DNA from: Cervus elaphus
Lineage: Eukaryota > Chordata > Mammalia > Artiodactyla > Cervidae
DNA: 64,000 bases
Assembly (NCBI RefSeq): GCF_910594005.1
Contig: NW_025316729.1
Coordinates: 328,192 to 392,191 of the forward strand
Direction: 5' to 3'
A program made the position numbers and the translations under genes. Shown here piece by piece: positions 62,929 through 64,000 of this stretch (position 1 is its first letter; every line of letters begins with the position of its first letter). Under the pieces are notes generated by a model. It saw nothing but the letters and a program-made list of their open reading frames with translations, did not search any database and was not told the origin of the DNA.

Positions 62929-64000
62929 ATGCTCTACATATTTTTCAAACCTTTTCATGTGCCTCGTATTTTTAAGACGTTTTCGTGCTCCTCGTATTTT
63001 TCAGACCTTTTCATGCTCTTCGTATTTGTCACACCTTTTCATGCTCTTCTTATTTTCCACACTTTTACATGCTCTGCACGTTTTTCACACCCTTTATGCT
63101 CTTCTTATTTTTCACATTTTTTCATGTTCTTCATATTTTTCACACCTTTTCATGCTCTTCATATTTTCACACCTTTTCTATCTCCTCAAATTTTTCAAAT
63201 TTTTCATGTTCTTCATATTCTTCACACCTTTTCTAGCTCCTCATATTTTTCAGATCTATTCATGCTCCTCCTATTTTTCAGGCCTTTTCATGCTCCTAGA
63301 ATTTTTCAGACCTTTTCATGCTCCTCGTATTTTTCACACCTTTTCATGCTCCTCGTATTTTTCACACATTTTCATGCTCCTCGTATTTTTCACACCTTTT
63401 CGTGCTCCTCCTATTTTTCACACCTTTTCGTGCTCCTTGTATTTTTCAGAATTTTTCATGCTCTTCATATTTTTCACACCTTTTCATGCTCTTCATAATT
63501 TTCAGACCTTTTGTGCTCTTCATATTTTTCACACCCTTTCATGCTCCTCGTATATTTCACACCTTTTCGTGCTCCTCGTATTTTTCACAACTTTTCTAGC
63601 TCCTCATATTTTTCAGACCTTTTCATGCTCCTCGTATTTTTCAGACCTTTTCATGCTTCTCGTGTTTATTACACCTTTTCATGCTCCTCAAATTTTTCAG
63701 GCCGTTTCATGCTCCTCGTATTTTTCACACCTCTTCATGCTCCTCGTATTTTTCACACCTTTTCATATTTTTCACACCTTTTCAGGCTCTTCATATTTTT
63801 CACACCTTTTCTAGCTTCTCATATGTTTCAGACCTTTCCATGCTCCTCATATATTTCAGACCATTTCATTCTTCTCATATTTTTTACACCTTTTCATGCT
63901 CCGCGTATTTTTCAGACCTTTTTATGCTCCTCTTATTTCTCAGACCTTTTCATGCTCCTCGAATTTTGCACTCCTTTTCATGCTCCTCGTATTTTTCAGA
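62929..64000 (+). repeat. HOR unit 10, partial, with a private 365-bp deletion
   Basis: The unit starts normally, but at about 63,150-63,170 the CTTCATATT monomer jumps to TTTTCACACCTTTTCTATC, skipping what lies at about 60,090-60,465 in unit 9. The distance from unit start to the TTGTGCTC anchor is 582 bp here and 947 bp in unit 7, a loss of 365 bp (13 monomers plus 1). From 63,503 to 63,620 it shows the CTCCTCGTATATTTC and CTCCTCATATTTTTCAG states of units 1-5, not those of units 6-9. The window ends inside the unit. Confidence 0.9.
63140..63175 (+). repeat. Unit 10 deletion junction
   Basis: About 20 bases (TTTCATGCTCTTCATATTTT) are identical in the two parental sites, so the exchange happened in a stretch of perfect short homology, in register with the monomer. 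The junction removes the 3.06-kb-type junction itself from this unit. Confidence 0.85.

Larger units (their letters stand above)
1..64000 (+). repeat. 28-bp satellite DNA array filling the window
   Basis: The window is head-to-tail copies of a 28-bp monomer with halves TTTTCATGCTCCTC and RTATTTTTCACACC; 20,904-20,931 and 20,932-20,959 are two consecutive clean copies. By count the consensus forward strand has 13 T, 9 C, 5 A and only 1 G when R is A, so it is strongly pyrimidine-rich. Most variation falls at a few positions: R (CG or CA), the first base of the T run (CCTTTT, CCGTTT, CCATTT), CATGCTC or CGTGCTC, CTCCTC or CTCTTC, and the tail (CACACC, CAGACC, GACACC, CATACAG). I found no inversion, no non-satellite interruption and no gene, tRNA, rRNA or mobile element. 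Forward frames are open only because the monomer lacks stops. A role in centromeric or other heterochromatin is plausible but not shown by the sequence. Confidence 0.98.

Noticed and set aside
1..64000. CRISPR array (28-bp repeats)
   Set aside because: Repeats are directly adjacent with no unique spacers, and the sequence varies continuously along the array. There are no cas genes and the size is far beyond any CRISPR locus.
1..64000. Centromere function
   Set aside because: HOR structure is compatible, but I see no CENP-B-box-like motif (TTCG followed by a GGAA-type core and CGGGA), and sequence alone cannot show centromere identity. CENP-A ChIP would be needed.
1..64000. Telomeric repeats or interstitial telomere sequence
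   Set aside because: No runs of TTAGGG-, TTTAGGG- or TTAGG-type repeats were seen on either strand.
1..64000. TATATTTTT motifs as promoters and T runs as terminators
   Set aside because: They are part of every monomer, so they carry no positional information and no associated gene exists.
1..64000. T-tract phasing as DNA bending (84 bp = 3 monomers = 8 helical turns at 10.5 bp)
   Set aside because: T tracts within the monomer are spaced 17-18 and 10-11 bp, and one monomer is 2.67 turns, so tracts are not consistently in phase. The 84-bp coincidence alone is too weak to report.

Overview
The whole 64 kb window is one unbroken tandem satellite array. The unit is a 28-bp monomer that can be read as two 14-bp halves, TTTTCATGCTCCTC and RTATTTTTCACACC (R = A or G); 20,904-20,931 is a clean example. 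If every copy were 28 bp there would be about 2,280 copies. All copies I checked lie in the same orientation. I see no gene, RNA gene, transposon or unique sequence anywhere in the window.

Organism: long, same-strand satellite arrays with kilobase-scale higher-order repeats (HORs) are typical of eukaryotic heterochromatin (pericentromeric, subtelomeric or similar). Nothing here identifies the species. The commonest variants swap CpG for CpA, which fits a genome with cytosine methylation, but that is inference.

Layout. (1) 1-17,116: a diverged patchwork. Neighbouring monomers differ, and there are local duplications of 4, 5, 7, 8, 9 and about 22 monomers plus several dispersed segmental copies. 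A diagnostic monomer pair (a CTCTACAT-type monomer followed by a monomer ending TTTTTAAGACG) cuts this region into irregular intervals of 0.3-5.2 kb. (2) 17,117-53,737: six near-identical HOR copies of about 6.1 kb (6,100, 5,846, 6,156, 6,351, 6,096 and 6,072 bp). Their length differences are mostly whole-monomer gains and losses. (3) 53,738-62,928: three copies of a 3.06-kb HOR (3,063, 3,063 and 3,065 bp). This is the 6.1-kb unit with about 3,038 bp removed at one fixed junction. (4) 62,929-64,000: the start of a tenth unit with its own 365-bp deletion.

The main interest is recombination history. The junction that defines the 3.06-kb units also occurs inside a 196-bp (exactly seven-monomer) insertion in the fourth 6.1-kb unit, about 15 kb away. 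Shared two-monomer insertions and deletions allow the units to be ordered into a lineage.

Protein-like reading frames are an artefact. The forward consensus has no stop codon in any frame, and because 28 is not divisible by 3 each frame cycles through all three phases, giving a fake 28-residue Phe/Ser/Cys-rich repeat. The reverse strand is closed by TGA. I call no CDS.
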